DNA from: Comamonas testosteroni | Lineage (GTDB): Bacteria > Pseudomonadota > Gammaproteobacteria > Burkholderiales > Burkholderiaceae_C | Direction of reading: 5' to 3' | DNA length: 64,000 nt | NCBI RefSeq assembly: GCF_003569915.1 | Contig: NZ_KZ984443.1 | Location: forward strand, 130,821 to 194,820 | Shown: positions 9,105 through 17,242 of the stretch, in pieces | How the letters are laid out: the number at the start of each line of letters is the position of its first letter | Numbering within the stretch: position 1 is the first letter of the stretch | Program-made: the position numbers and the translations under genes | Notes under the pieces: model-generated | The model's database searches: none | The model's input: the letters and a program-made list of their open reading frames with translations, nothing else | What the model was told of the DNA's origin: nothing

Positions 9105-10253
9105 ATGGCTCTCATTCCAGTCACCATCCTCACGGGCTTTCTGGGCTCGGGCAAAACCACGCTGCTCAAGCGCGTGCTGCACGAGTCGCACGGCATGAAG
9201 ATTGCCGTGATCGAAAACGAGTTCGGTGAGGAGAATATCGACACCGACATTCTCAAGACCGAATCCACCGAGCAGATTCTGCAGATGAGCAATGGCTGCA
9301 TCTGCTGCACCATCCGCGAAGACCTGCGCGAAGCGCTGCAACTGCTGGCTGCCAAGCGCCGCAAAGGCATGGTGGACTTTGACCGCATCGTCATCGAAAC
9401 CACCGGTCTGGCCGACCCCGGCCCCGTGGCGCAGACCTTCTTCATGGACGATGAGATCGCCGAGACCTATCTGATCGACTCCATCATTACGCTGGTCGAC
9501 GCCAAGCATGCCAACCAGCAGCTCGACGACCGCCAGGAAGCGCGCCGCCAGGTGGGCTTTGCCGATCAGATCTTCCTGTCCAAGACCGATCTGGTGACCG
9601 AAGGCGAAAAGGATGAGCTAATCCACCGCCTCAAGCACATGAACCCCCGCGCACCCATCCGCGCCGTGCATTTTGGCGATGTCCCCCTGAACGAAGTGTT
9701 CGACCTGCGTGGCTTCAACCTGAACGCCAAGCTCGATATCGACCCCGACTTCCTCAAGGAAGACGAGCACGACCATGACCACGGCGACCACAGCCACTGC
9801 GATCACGAGCATGGGAAGTGCGAGCACGAAGGCCACGACCATGGCCATGACCACGGACACAAGCACGAGCATGTTCACGATGAGCATTGCGGCCACGACC
9901 ACCATGACCACGAGCATGGCGAGCACTGCAACCATCCCCACCACCATCACTACGATGATGATGTGAAGAGCTTTGTCTACCGCGCCGACCGCGCGTTCGA
10001 CCCCGCCAAGCTCGAAGACTTCCTGGGCGCGATTGTGAACATTTATGGCCCCAAGATGCTGCGCTACAAGGGCGTGCTCAGCATGAAGGGCACGGAGCGC
10101 AAGGTCATCTTCCAGGGCGTGCACCAGCTCATGGGCAGCGATCTGGGCCCCGAATGGACCGCCGACGAGAAGCGCGTGAGCAAGATGGTCTTCATCGGTA
10201 TTGATCTGCCGCAGGATATCTTCAAGCAAGGCTTGGATCAGTGCTTGGTGTAA
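9105..10253 (+). CDS. COG0523 (CobW/YjiA-type) GTPase, putative metal chaperone
   Basis: A 382-residue G3E GTPase. The P-loop GFLGSGKTTLLK is near residue 10, the metal-binding CxCC motif (NGCICC) near 65, the switch region ETTGLADPGP near 90, and LSKTDL (base recognition) near 160. A long segment from about residue 222 to 284 is extremely rich in His, Asp and Glu, and the CobW C-terminal domain follows. Such proteins insert or supply zinc or other transition metals; a His-rich stretch supports metal buffering. The ATG at 9105 was chosen because it gives MALIPVTILTGFLGSGK; the upstream 18 codons are not typical. No clear Zur or cobalamin control element was recognised. Confidence 0.88.
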   Translation: MALIPVTILTGFLGSGKTTLLKRVLHESHGMKIAVIENEFGEENIDTDILKTESTEQILQMSNGCICCTIREDLREALQLLAAKRRKGMVDFDRIVIETTGLADPGPVAQTFFMDDEIAETYLIDSIITLVDAKHANQQLDDRQEARRQVGFADQIFLSKTDLVTEGEKDELIHRLKHMNPRAPIRAVHFGDVPLNEVFDLRGFNLNAKLDIDPDFLKEDEHDHDHGDHSHCDHEHGKCEHEGHDHGHDHGHKHEHVHDEHCGHDHHDHEHGEHCNHPHHHHYDDDVKSFVYRADRAFDPAKLEDFLGAIVNIYGPKMLRYKGVLSMKGTERKVIFQGVHQLMGSDLGPEWTADEKRVSKMVFIGIDLPQDIFKQGLDQCLV

Positions 10254-10294
10254 ACACCGAGGATTGCTGCAGTTTTCATTGCTGACAATCACTG

Positions 10295-10321
10295 ACGGCC
10301 TGCTCTGCAGGCCGTTTTTTT
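10295..10321 (+). terminator. Rho-independent terminator after the COG0523 gene
   Basis: ACGGCCTG and CAGGCCGT form a perfect 8-bp stem around CTCTG, followed by seven T residues. It ends the GTPase transcript before the dksA promoter region. Confidence 0.85.
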
Positions 10322-10418
10322 CGCCGATATCTCTCGCACACTGCTCGATTTGGCGAGAGACAAACTTCGCTTTTGTGGGGTATGTGCAACGAACAGAAGA
10401 CAGGGGAGGCAGCGTCGC

Positions 10419-10424
10419 TACAAT
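10419..10424 (+). promoter_or_regulatory. Candidate -10 hexamer for dksA
   Basis: TACAAT lies about 70 bases before the dksA start. A short inverted repeat (CCCCT/AGGGG) follows in the presumed 5' UTR. No convincing -35 was identified, so this is a tentative promoter mark. Confidence 0.35.
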
Positions 10425-10493
10425 GCCGCCCCTAAAGAGGGGGTTGGAGTGATCCAGCCCTGCAATGGTCACCGTACTGTGAGGAGACAGGAC

Positions 10494-11240
10494 GTGAACG
10501 CTGTGAAAAGTAACAAGCCCAAGGCTGCAGCCAAGAAAACTGCGGCACCCGCTTCGCGCACCAGCAGCGCCAAGACCTCTTTGGTGGATACGGCTCCGGA
10601 CAGCCCGGAGCTGGCGCCAGTTGCGCCGCGGAAGGCTTCCGCGTCGTCCAAATCCGAACGTTCTGCAAAGCCTCCTTCGCGGCAGCCCAAAACGACAGTT
10701 CCGCCTTTGGCTCCTACGCGAGCCAAAGCCGCGGCAACCGAGAGTGATACGAAAGCTATGACCAACACAAAGCAAGCTGCGACCAAGAAAGATCCCAAGC
10801 TGGCCAACGCCTGGAAGACCAAGTCGGTGGAGGAGCTGACCGATGCTGACGTGCTGGCCATGTCTGATGACGACTACATGAACGACGCCCAGATGGCGTA
10901 CTTCCGTCGCAAGCTGGTCACGCTCAAGAACGACATGCATGTCAACGCCGGTGAAACCGCGGAAAACCTGCGCGAAGACACCGTGGTGGTGCCCGATCCT
11001 GCTGACCGCGCCACCATCGAGGAAGAGCACGCTCTGGAGCTGCGCACCCGCGACCGCGAGCGCAAGCTGCTCAAGAAGATCGACCAGTCCATCGCCCGCA
11101 TCGACGCTGGCGACTACGGCTACTGCGATGAAACCGGCGAGCCCATCGGAGTGGGCCGTCTGCTGGCCCGCCCCACGGCCACGCTGTCGCTGGAAGCGCA
11201 GCAACGCCGTGAGCTCAAGCAGAAGATGTACGGCGATTGA
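10494..11240 (+). CDS. dksA: DksA-family RNA polymerase-binding transcription factor, low-cysteine type
   Basis: Binds the secondary channel of RNA polymerase and, with ppGpp, adjusts rRNA and amino acid promoters. I place the start at GTG 10494 because GAGGAG lies 7 bases upstream; the result is 248 residues. A Lys/Ala/Pro-rich tail of about 115 residues precedes the DksA core, which has the coiled-coil tip DPADRAT (about 168-174) and the globular end. The usual four-cysteine zinc site is mostly lost: only Cys211 remains in YGYCDETGEPIG, and the second pair is replaced within ATLSLEAQ. The core is clearly DksA-like; E. coli DksA is 151 residues, so the tail is an extra domain of unknown use. 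Confidence 0.9.
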   Translation: MNAVKSNKPKAAAKKTAAPASRTSSAKTSLVDTAPDSPELAPVAPRKASASSKSERSAKPPSRQPKTTVPPLAPTRAKAAATESDTKAMTNTKQAATKKDPKLANAWKTKSVEELTDADVLAMSDDDYMNDAQMAYFRRKLVTLKNDMHVNAGETAENLREDTVVVPDPADRATIEEEHALELRTRDRERKLLKKIDQSIARIDAGDYGYCDETGEPIGVGRLLARPTATLSLEAQQRRELKQKMYGD

Positions 11241-11286
11241 TCTGAATCAAGCGCCAGCCGGGCGCTAGGCATCAAAGTGGTTGACC

Positions 11287-13029
11287 ATGGCAAAAGAAGA
11301 GAATAAATCGGGAGGCTTGCTGTCCAAGGTGGCGCGTTTTGTGCGCCACCCGACCGTGAATTGGTCCGATTTGGATCAGATTGGCCAGGACAGCGAGGAA
11401 AGCCAGTACAGCAAGCAGGCGCTCAAGGAAATGCTGGAGCGCAAGCGCCAGAACGACTTTGTGCGCAAGCGCGAGTTCGAGAATCTGCGCAAGCTGCGTC
11501 AGGCGCAGCTGGCCCAGTCCTCTCGGCCCGCTGCAGCAACTGGTGGTGCCGTACCCAGCGGGCCTGCGCCTGCCGGCACGTCCTTCATGCAGACCATGCA
11601 AAGCGGCGACCCGGGCGAGCGCGCAGACACCCTCAAGAAAATCGACGAGATTGAAGCCCAGATGGCCCAGCAATGGTGGCGCGGCAAGCAGGCCGCCGAC
11701 GCAGCCACCATGCCGCTGCAATTGCCTGAAAATGGCAATGTGCTGCCGTCCTCGTTTCGCGCTCCGCCACCGGGCAGCATCCCTCCTGTGCTCAGCGATG
11801 CGCTGCCCAGTGATCTGAAACTGCCTGGCGGTGCTCAGCCTGCGCTGGTGTCGGGCACCGGTATTCCTGGCTTGCCCAGCATGCGTGGCGATACCGATTT
11901 TTCTCCCGGCTTTGCGCCCACTGAGGTCTCAGCGCCCGCGTCGGCCAGCATGGTGCCGCCGTCATTCACCCGCTATGAGCATGACCCTTTGCTGGAAGAG
12001 CCTGCCATCGTGTTCGCCAATGGTGACGCGGAAGGGGCGCAAGCCAGCCTCAAGGCGCTGATTGCCCGGCGCGCGCAGGATGTTCCATCCCAGTTGCCGC
12101 TGTGGCTGGCGCTGCTGGATCTGTACCGCGCGGCAGGCTGGCAGGATCGCTTTGACGATGCGGGCATGGACTTTGCCTCCCGCTTTGGCCGCTCGGCCCC
12201 GCAATGGTTTGCGATGCCGCAGCAGGCGGGTCAGTTGCGCGATACCGCCAGCGACACGGCCGCCGTGGTGGGTTTTCGCTGGCAGGCTCCGGTGCAGCTT
12301 GGCGAATCCAGCCTCAAGGCCCTGCAGGCCAGCAAGGCGCGCAGCCAGGGGCCATGGACCATGGACTGGAGTGCGCTGGAAGAAATCGAGCCCGGCGCCT
12401 TGACCGCGCTGCTGGCTGCGGTGCAGCAGTGGAGCAACGAGAAGGGGGAGCTGATTTTTGCCGGTCACGAGCGTCTGCTGTCGGTGATGGGCAAGCACTG
12501 TCCCTCGGGCCAGAGTTCGGTGGCGCAGGACTGGTGGCATCTGCGCCTGGCGCTGCAGCGGCTCATGCATCTGCAGGACGATTTCGAGCTGACGGCGCTG
12601 GACTATTGCGTGACCTACGAGGTCTCTCCCCCTTCGTGGGTGGATCCGGTCAGCAACTATCGCGTCGATGGGCAGAGGGCCGAGGTGGATAGGGCCACTG
12701 CGTTGCAGGGGCCGGAATCCGTGTCCCTCGACGTGCTGTGGCGCGAACGCGCGCCGCGCTTTGCGCTGCAGGGCGTGATCGAAGGGGATGCTCTGCCCTG
12801 GCTGGCCGAGGTGCAGTCCAAGGCCAAGCTGGGCGAGGCCGTGGCCATCGATTGCTCGCGTCTGGTGCGCATGGATTTTGCAGCCGCAGGCTCGGTGCTC
12901 AACTGGGCGGCCGAGATGCAGTCCCTGGGGCATGTGTTGCAGTTCAGCCAGCTGCATCAGCTGGTGGCGGTGTTCTTCAATGTCGTGGGCATTCAGGAGC
13001 ATGCGCAAGTCATCCCACGGCGGGACTAA
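11287..13029 (+). CDS. STAS-domain protein of unknown function
   Basis: A 580-residue protein that I cannot assign to a named gene. The first 80 residues are charged and helical (many Lys, Glu, Arg), residues about 85-230 are Pro/Ala/Gly-rich and probably disordered, and the C-terminal part contains a STAS/MlaB-like domain (final ~85 residues, VIEGDALPWLAEVQ to the end, with VAIDCSRLVRMDFAAAGS as the central strand). A second STAS-like segment may lie around residues 340-400. It follows dksA by 46 bases, and a GC-rich repeat begins 2 bases after its stop. The TTG at 11281 is an alternative start; the ATG at 11287 is preferred. Confidence 0.7.
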   Translation: MAKEENKSGGLLSKVARFVRHPTVNWSDLDQIGQDSEESQYSKQALKEMLERKRQNDFVRKREFENLRKLRQAQLAQSSRPAAATGGAVPSGPAPAGTSFMQTMQSGDPGERADTLKKIDEIEAQMAQQWWRGKQAADAATMPLQLPENGNVLPSSFRAPPPGSIPPVLSDALPSDLKLPGGAQPALVSGTGIPGLPSMRGDTDFSPGFAPTEVSAPASASMVPPSFTRYEHDPLLEEPAIVFANGDAEGAQASLKALIARRAQDVPSQLPLWLALLDLYRAAGWQDRFDDAGMDFASRFGRSAPQWFAMPQQAGQLRDTASDTAAVVGFRWQAPVQLGESSLKALQASKARSQGPWTMDWSALEEIEPGALTALLAAVQQWSNEKGELIFAGHERLLSVMGKHCPSGQSSVAQDWWHLRLALQRLMHLQDDFELTALDYCVTYEVSPPSWVDPVSNYRVDGQRAEVDRATALQGPESVSLDVLWRERAPRFALQGVIEGDALPWLAEVQSKAKLGEAVAIDCSRLVRMDFAAAGSVLNWAAEMQSLGHVLQFSQLHQLVAVFFNVVGIQEHAQVIPRRD

Positions 13030-13031
13030 CA

Positions 13032-13155
13032 CCCCCTGAGCGGCTTTGCCGCTTCCCCCTCTCTCTACGCGCCTCGCGCTACGGGAGGGGGACGATGCCC
13101 TCGCTGCGCGGCGGCGCTTGCTCGACATCTCTGGCTTGGAGTGCGCCAGTTTTTG
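13032..13155 (+). repeat. GC-rich 3'-end composite hairpin repeat, copy B
   Basis: Starts CCCCCTGAGCGGC only 2 nt after the STAS gene stop. It shows the AGCGGC/GCCGCT hairpin, a C-tract paired with GGGAGGGGG, and a final CTGGC...GCCAG stem followed by TTTTT, which makes the 3' end a convincing Rho-independent terminator. Confidence 0.8.
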
Positions 13156-13243
13156 AGAGGTGTCTCATTCCCTGCAGTCCCTCAATAATTTTTCTTTGTT
13201 TTAGCTCTTGAGGATGCTCCCCTGCATCCCCATCTGTTCCCTC

Positions 13244-13789
13244 ATGGAACAGTTTCACGGCACCACCATTTTGAGCGTGCGCCGCCAGACTCCCGAGGGC
13301 GTGCAAGTCGCCATCGGTGGTGATGGCCAGGTCACATTGGGCAATATCGTCATCAAGGGCACGGCGCGCAAGGTGCGCAAGCTCTATCACGGCAAGGTGC
13401 TGGCGGGCTTTGCGGGGGCGACGGCCGATGCGTTCACGCTGTTTGAGCGCTTTGAAGCCAAGCTGGAAAAGCACCAGGGCAATCTGACCCGCGCCGCCAT
13501 CGAGCTGACCAAGGAGTGGCGCACCGACCGCGTGCTGCGCAAGCTTGAAGCCATGCTGGCCGTGGCTGATGCCACCACCTCCCTCATCATTACCGGCAAC
13601 GGCGATGTGCTGGAGCCCGAGCAGGGCATCGTCGCCATTGGCTCCGGCGGTGCCTATGCGCACTCTGCGGCCAAGGCGCTGTTGAACAACACCGAGATGT
13701 CGGCCGAAGACATTGTGCGCAAGTCGCTGGCGATTGCGGGCGAGTTGTGCATCTACACCAATATGAACCACACGATCGAGACGCTGTAA
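13244..13789 (+). CDS. hslV: ATP-dependent protease subunit HslV
   Basis: Peptidase half of the HslVU (ClpYQ) protease, an N-terminal threonine hydrolase forming two stacked hexameric rings in the cytoplasm. From the ATG at 13244 the protein has 181 residues and reads [14 protein letters not shown]. By homology the catalytic Thr is the first of TTILSVRR, so a six-residue MEQFHG leader must be removed, unlike E. coli HslV, which loses only Met. The conserved [20 protein letters not shown] and GNGDVLEPE segments are present. It is followed by hslU after an 78-base gap that holds an AT-rich repeat. Confidence 0.96.
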   Translation: MEQFHGTTILSVRRQTPEGVQVAIGGDGQVTLGNIVIKGTARKVRKLYHGKVLAGFAGATADAFTLFERFEAKLEKHQGNLTRAAIELTKEWRTDRVLRKLEAMLAVADATTSLIITGNGDVLEPEQGIVAIGSGGAYAHSAAKALLNNTEMSAEDIVRKSLAIAGELCIYTNMNHTIETL

Positions 13790-13803
13790 GCGCCTTGAAC
13801 TCC

Positions 13804-13860
13804 TGAATTGATAGCTGTGTGTCTATATGATGATTGGACATGCGGCCTGTTTGATTGAAT
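13804..13860 (+). repeat. AT-rich palindromic repeat, hslV-hslU gap
   Basis: Reads TTGATAGCTGTGTGTC, then an AT-rich core, GGACATGCGGCC and TTTGATTGAAT. It fills most of the space between hslV and hslU and matches the copies at 8907 and 48849 in order and spacing of its blocks. Confidence 0.65.
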
Positions 13861-13867
13861 ATTTCCT

Positions 13868-15187
13868 ATGTCTTCTGCCATGACTCCCCAGGAGATCGTC
13901 TCCGAGCTGGACAAGCACATCGTGGGCCAGAACGGCGCCAAGCGCGCCGTGGCCATTGCGCTGCGCAATCGCTGGCGCCGCCAGCAGGTGCCTGATGGTC
14001 TGCGCCAGGAAATCACGCCCAAGAACATTCTGATGATTGGCCCTACCGGCGTGGGCAAGACCGAGATTGCGCGCCGTCTTGCCAAGCTGGCGGATGCGCC
14101 ATTCATCAAGGTCGAAGCCACCAAGTTCACCGAAGTGGGCTATGTGGGCAAGGATGTGGACGCCATCATTCGTGATCTGGCCGAAGTCGCCGTCAAGCAG
14201 ACGCGCGAATCGGACATGAAGAAGATGCGTGCCCGCGCCGAGGACGCTGCCGAGGACCGCATTCTGGACGTGCTGGTGCCCCAGGCCCGCACTGGTGAAG
14301 TGCCAGCGGACAACACGGCGCGCCAGGTTTTCCGCAAAAAGCTGCGTGAAGGTCAGCTCGACGACAAGGAAATCGAGATCGACATCGCCGAGCAAATGCC
14401 CCAGATGCAGATTCTGGGCCCGCAAGGTGTGGAAGAGATGGCCGAGCAACTGCGCGGCATGTTCAGCCATATGGGTCAGGAAAAGCGCAAGACCCGCAAG
14501 CTCAAGATTGCCGAGGCGCTGAAGCTGCTGACCGACGAAGAAGCGGCCAAGATGGTCAATGAGGAAGACGCCAAGACGCGTGCCATTGCCAATCTGGAGC
14601 AAAACGGCATTGTCTTCATCGATGAAATCGACAAGGTGGCGACCCGTCAGGAAACCAGCGGCTCCGACATCTTCCGCCAGGGCGTGCAGCGCGACCTGCT
14701 GCCGCTGGTGGAAGGCACCTCGGTTTCCACGAAATACGGCGTGGTGAAGACCGACCACATCCTGTTCATTGCCTCGGGTGCGTTCCATCTGTCCAAGCCC
14801 AGCGACCTGATCCCTGAGCTGCAAGGCCGTTTCCCCATTCGCGTGGAGTTGGAATCCCTGTCCGTGCAGGACTTCGAGGCGATTCTCATGCAGACTCACG
14901 CCTCCCTGGTCAAGCAGTACCAGGCGCTGCTCGCTACCGAAGGCGTGACGCTGGAGTTCAAGCCCGAGGGCATCACCCGTCTGGCAACCATTGCCTTTGA
15001 CGTCAACGAGCGCACCGAGAACATCGGCGCACGCCGCCTGTCCACGGTGATGGAGCGCCTGCTGGACGAAGTCAGCTTTGATGCAGCCAAGCTCTCCGGT
15101 CAGACCGTGGTGATAGACGCTGCCTATGTTGACCAACGACTGCAGATGCTGAGCCAGGACGAGGATTTGTCGCGCTTCATTCTCTGA
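13868..15187 (+). CDS. hslU: ATP-dependent protease ATPase subunit HslU
   Basis: AAA+ unfoldase that feeds substrates into HslV. The 439-residue protein has the N-domain motif [19 protein letters not shown] (about 19-37), Walker A GPTGVGKT near 58-65, the I-domain (about 110-240), Walker [11 protein letters not shown] near 250, and a C-terminus ending in LSRFIL, which inserts between HslV subunits. The start is ATG 13868; ATG 13880 (MTPQEIV) is an alternative that matches the usual family start. Operon with hslV is expected; a terminator lies 23 bases after the stop. Confidence 0.97.
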   Translation: MSSAMTPQEIVSELDKHIVGQNGAKRAVAIALRNRWRRQQVPDGLRQEITPKNILMIGPTGVGKTEIARRLAKLADAPFIKVEATKFTEVGYVGKDVDAIIRDLAEVAVKQTRESDMKKMRARAEDAAEDRILDVLVPQARTGEVPADNTARQVFRKKLREGQLDDKEIEIDIAEQMPQMQILGPQGVEEMAEQLRGMFSHMGQEKRKTRKLKIAEALKLLTDEEAAKMVNEEDAKTRAIANLEQNGIVFIDEIDKVATRQETSGSDIFRQGVQRDLLPLVEGTSVSTKYGVVKTDHILFIASGAFHLSKPSDLIPELQGRFPIRVELESLSVQDFEAILMQTHASLVKQYQALLATEGVTLEFKPEGITRLATIAFDVNERTENIGARRLSTVMERLLDEVSFDAAKLSGQTVVIDAAYVDQRLQMLSQDEDLSRFIL

Positions 15188-15210
15188 ACCTCAAGCCTGT
15201 CTAGAGAGAG

Positions 15211-15240
15211 CTGCCCGCCTGTGCGGGCAGTTTGCGTTTG
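15211..15240 (+). terminator. Rho-independent terminator after hslU
   Basis: CTGCCCGC and GCGGGCAG form a perfect 8-bp stem around CTGT, followed by a short T-rich run (TTTGCGTTT). It separates hslVU from the dcw cluster. Confidence 0.75.
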
Positions 15241-15427
15241 TAGGAGAAGGCCGATAAGTGAATCCGTTCTTTCCATTGAATTGAATGGTTTCAATTGAAG
15301 CGCTCTATTAAGGCGGTACATGCACAGGCATTGCTAAGTGCTTGTAAAGGAAAGGTATTTTGCGTTTGAGGCTATTTTGAAACGCTCTAAGTGATTGATT
15401 TCATTGCAAATAATTGTTCCTCTGCGT

Positions 15428-15479
15428 TTGGCGAGCCACGAAATTGCTGATACAGTGCAAAAAAGTGCAATTAAGTGGT
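15428..15479 (+). promoter_or_regulatory. mraZ promoter with overlapping MraZ box
   Basis: A candidate promoter has TTGGCG at 15428-15433, a 17-base spacer and TACAGT at 15451-15456, with an upstream TGA making an extended -10. Three GTG-led pentamers, GTGCA, GTGCA and GTGGT, start at 15455, 15465 and 15475, spaced exactly 10 bases. This is the arrangement known for MraZ binding sites (short direct repeats with 5-base gaps), placed over the -10 edge and the predicted transcript start, as expected for autorepression of the dcw operon. The rest of the 15241-15427 gap holds only AT-rich sequence with no recognised gene. Confidence 0.65.
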
Positions 15480-15544
15480 GAAAACTGCCATCGCTTCCCG
15501 TTTTTGAGGAGGTGAGTGGCTCCAGATGACCGGAGTAGCTAGCC

Positions 15545-15973
15545 GTGTTTCAAGGGGCATCGTCATTGAATCTCGATGGAAAGGGGCGGCTCTCGGTGCC
15601 GACCCGGCATCGTGACGCCCTGATGGCCCTGTCTGAAGGACAGCTCACCTTCACCAAGCATCCCCATGGTTGTCTGATGTTGTTCCCCCGGCCCGAATGG
15701 CTGCAGTTTCGCGATCGCATCGCGAGCCTGCCCATGAATGCGCAGTGGGTGAAGCGTGTCTTTCTGGGTAATGCCATGGACATGGACATGGATGCCACGG
15801 GGCGCTTGCTGGTATCGCCGGAGCTGCGTGCGGCGGCAGGGCTGACCAAGGAGGTCATCTTGCTGGGCATGGGCAGCTACTTTGAACTTTGGGACAAGGC
15901 CACTTATGAGGCCAAGGAAGCGCAGGCCATGCAGGAAGAAATGCCTGCGGCTTTGCAGGATTTAGCTTTTTAG
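15545..15973 (+). CDS. mraZ: Transcriptional regulator MraZ
   Basis: First gene of the division and cell wall (dcw) cluster. The 142-residue protein has the two AbrB-like SpoVT halves: [23 protein letters not shown] at the start and [20 protein letters not shown] near residues 77-98, each with the family's DxxGR motif. It forms a ring-shaped DNA-binding oligomer and represses its own promoter. The start is GTG 15545, preceded by CCGGAG. The 9-base gap to rsmH implies co-transcription. Confidence 0.95.
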   Translation: MFQGASSLNLDGKGRLSVPTRHRDALMALSEGQLTFTKHPHGCLMLFPRPEWLQFRDRIASLPMNAQWVKRVFLGNAMDMDMDATGRLLVSPELRAAAGLTKEVILLGMGSYFELWDKATYEAKEAQAMQEEMPAALQDLAF

Positions 15974-15981
15974 GAAGAGAC

Positions 15982-16917
15982 GTGCTTGTGAATCAGCCGT
16001 TGCAACATATCACCGTTCTGCTGGATGAGGCGGTCGACGCCCTGCTGGGTGCTGCCGGACAGTCGCCTGCCGGCCAATGGGTGGATGCAACGTTCGGCCG
16101 GGGAGGTCATTCCCGGCTCATATTGCAGCGCTTGGGGCCCGATGGCCGGTTGATTGCGTTCGACAAGGATCCGGACGCAATCGCTGAAGCGGCGCGCATC
16201 ACCGATGCGCGTTTTTCGATTCGGCACGAGGGGTTCAAGCATCTGAGCGAGCTGCCCGAAGGCAGTGTGCAAGGGGTGTTGATGGACCTGGGCGTGAGCT
16301 CGCCCCAGATCGACAACCCTGACCGAGGCTTCAGCTTCCGCTTCGATGGCCCTCTGGACATGCGCATGGACACCACCCGTGGCCAGAGCGTGGCTGAGTG
16401 GCTGGAAGATGCGGAAGTGCAGCAGATTGCGGAGGTGATACGTGACTACGGCGAAGAACGGTTTGCTGGCCCCATTGCAAAGGCGATTGTTGCGCGGCGC
16501 GAGAGCCAGGGCCCATTACGCACCACCGGTGAGTTGGCCCAGCTCGTGGCTGGCGCGGTCCGCACCCGCGAGGCTGGGCAGAACCCGGCAACACGGACCT
16601 TCCAGGCTCTTCGGATTTTCATCAACGCCGAGCTTCAGGAGCTTGAGCAGGCGCTAGAAGCGAGCCTTCGCGTGCTGGCGCCCGGTGGGCGTCTGGCGGT
16701 GATCAGCTTTCACTCGCTGGAAGACCGCATCGTCAAGCAGTTCATCGCCAAGCACTCCAAGGAAGTCTACGACCGCCGTGCGCCGTTTGCGGCGCCAACG
16801 CCCATGCGCCTCAAAGCGCTGGAGCGCATCAAGCCCAGCGCTGCCGAAGTCGAAGCCAATCCACGTTCACGCTCTGCTGTGATGCGTGTGGCTGAACGTA
16901 CCGAGGTGCCCGCATGA
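15982..16917 (+). CDS. rsmH: 16S rRNA (cytosine-1402-N4)-methyltransferase RsmH
   Basis: Methylates N4 of C1402 in the P site of the small ribosomal subunit. The protein has 311 residues from GTG 15982 (309 from GTG 15988). The SAM-binding segment [10 protein letters not shown] is near residue 34, the conserved [20 protein letters not shown] near 95-115, DMRMD next, and the C-terminal [16 protein letters not shown] near 240. I prefer the first GTG because AGGAAGAG is 6 bases upstream of it, overlapping the mraZ stop. Standard second gene of the dcw cluster. Confidence 0.95.
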   Translation: MLVNQPLQHITVLLDEAVDALLGAAGQSPAGQWVDATFGRGGHSRLILQRLGPDGRLIAFDKDPDAIAEAARITDARFSIRHEGFKHLSELPEGSVQGVLMDLGVSSPQIDNPDRGFSFRFDGPLDMRMDTTRGQSVAEWLEDAEVQQIAEVIRDYGEERFAGPIAKAIVARRESQGPLRTTGELAQLVAGAVRTREAGQNPATRTFQALRIFINAELQELEQALEASLRVLAPGGRLAVISFHSLEDRIVKQFIAKHSKEVYDRRAPFAAPTPMRLKALERIKPSAAEVEANPRSRSAVMRVAERTEVPA

Positions 16918-16957
16918 TGCACCGCCATGCCCTGATGTGCATGGCTGGAGGGCTGCC

Positions 16958-17242
16958 ATGCTGCGACTGAACCTGCTGCTGCTGCTGGCGGTGATGATGA
17001 GCGCCATTTTTCTGGTGAACACCCAGTATCAGTCGCGCAAGCTGTTCACCGAGCTGGACCGCGCCGAGACTGAGGCGCGCCGTCTGGCGACCGATCAGCA
17101 GCGCCTGCAGGTGGAAAAGCGCGCCCAGGCCACGCCCCAGCGCATTGAAACGCTGGCGCGTGAAAAGCTGCAGATGCGTCCTGCATCGCCTGCCATCACC
17201 CAGTATGTGCAGGAAGGCAGCAACGCGGGAGCTGCGAAATGA
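16958..17242 (+). CDS. ftsL: Cell division protein FtsL
   Basis: Small bitopic inner-membrane protein that, with FtsB and FtsQ, recruits and activates FtsWI at the septum. From the ATG at 16958 it has 94 residues: a transmembrane segment at about 5-22 (LLLLLAVMMSAIFLV) and a periplasmic coiled coil (about 30-75) with heptad-like Leu and Glu/Arg patterns. GGAGG at 16947-16951 supports this start over upstream in-frame codons. Its stop overlaps the ftsI start as ATGA. Confidence 0.92.
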   Translation: MLRLNLLLLLAVMMSAIFLVNTQYQSRKLFTELDRAETEARRLATDQQRLQVEKRAQATPQRIETLAREKLQMRPASPAITQYVQEGSNAGAAK

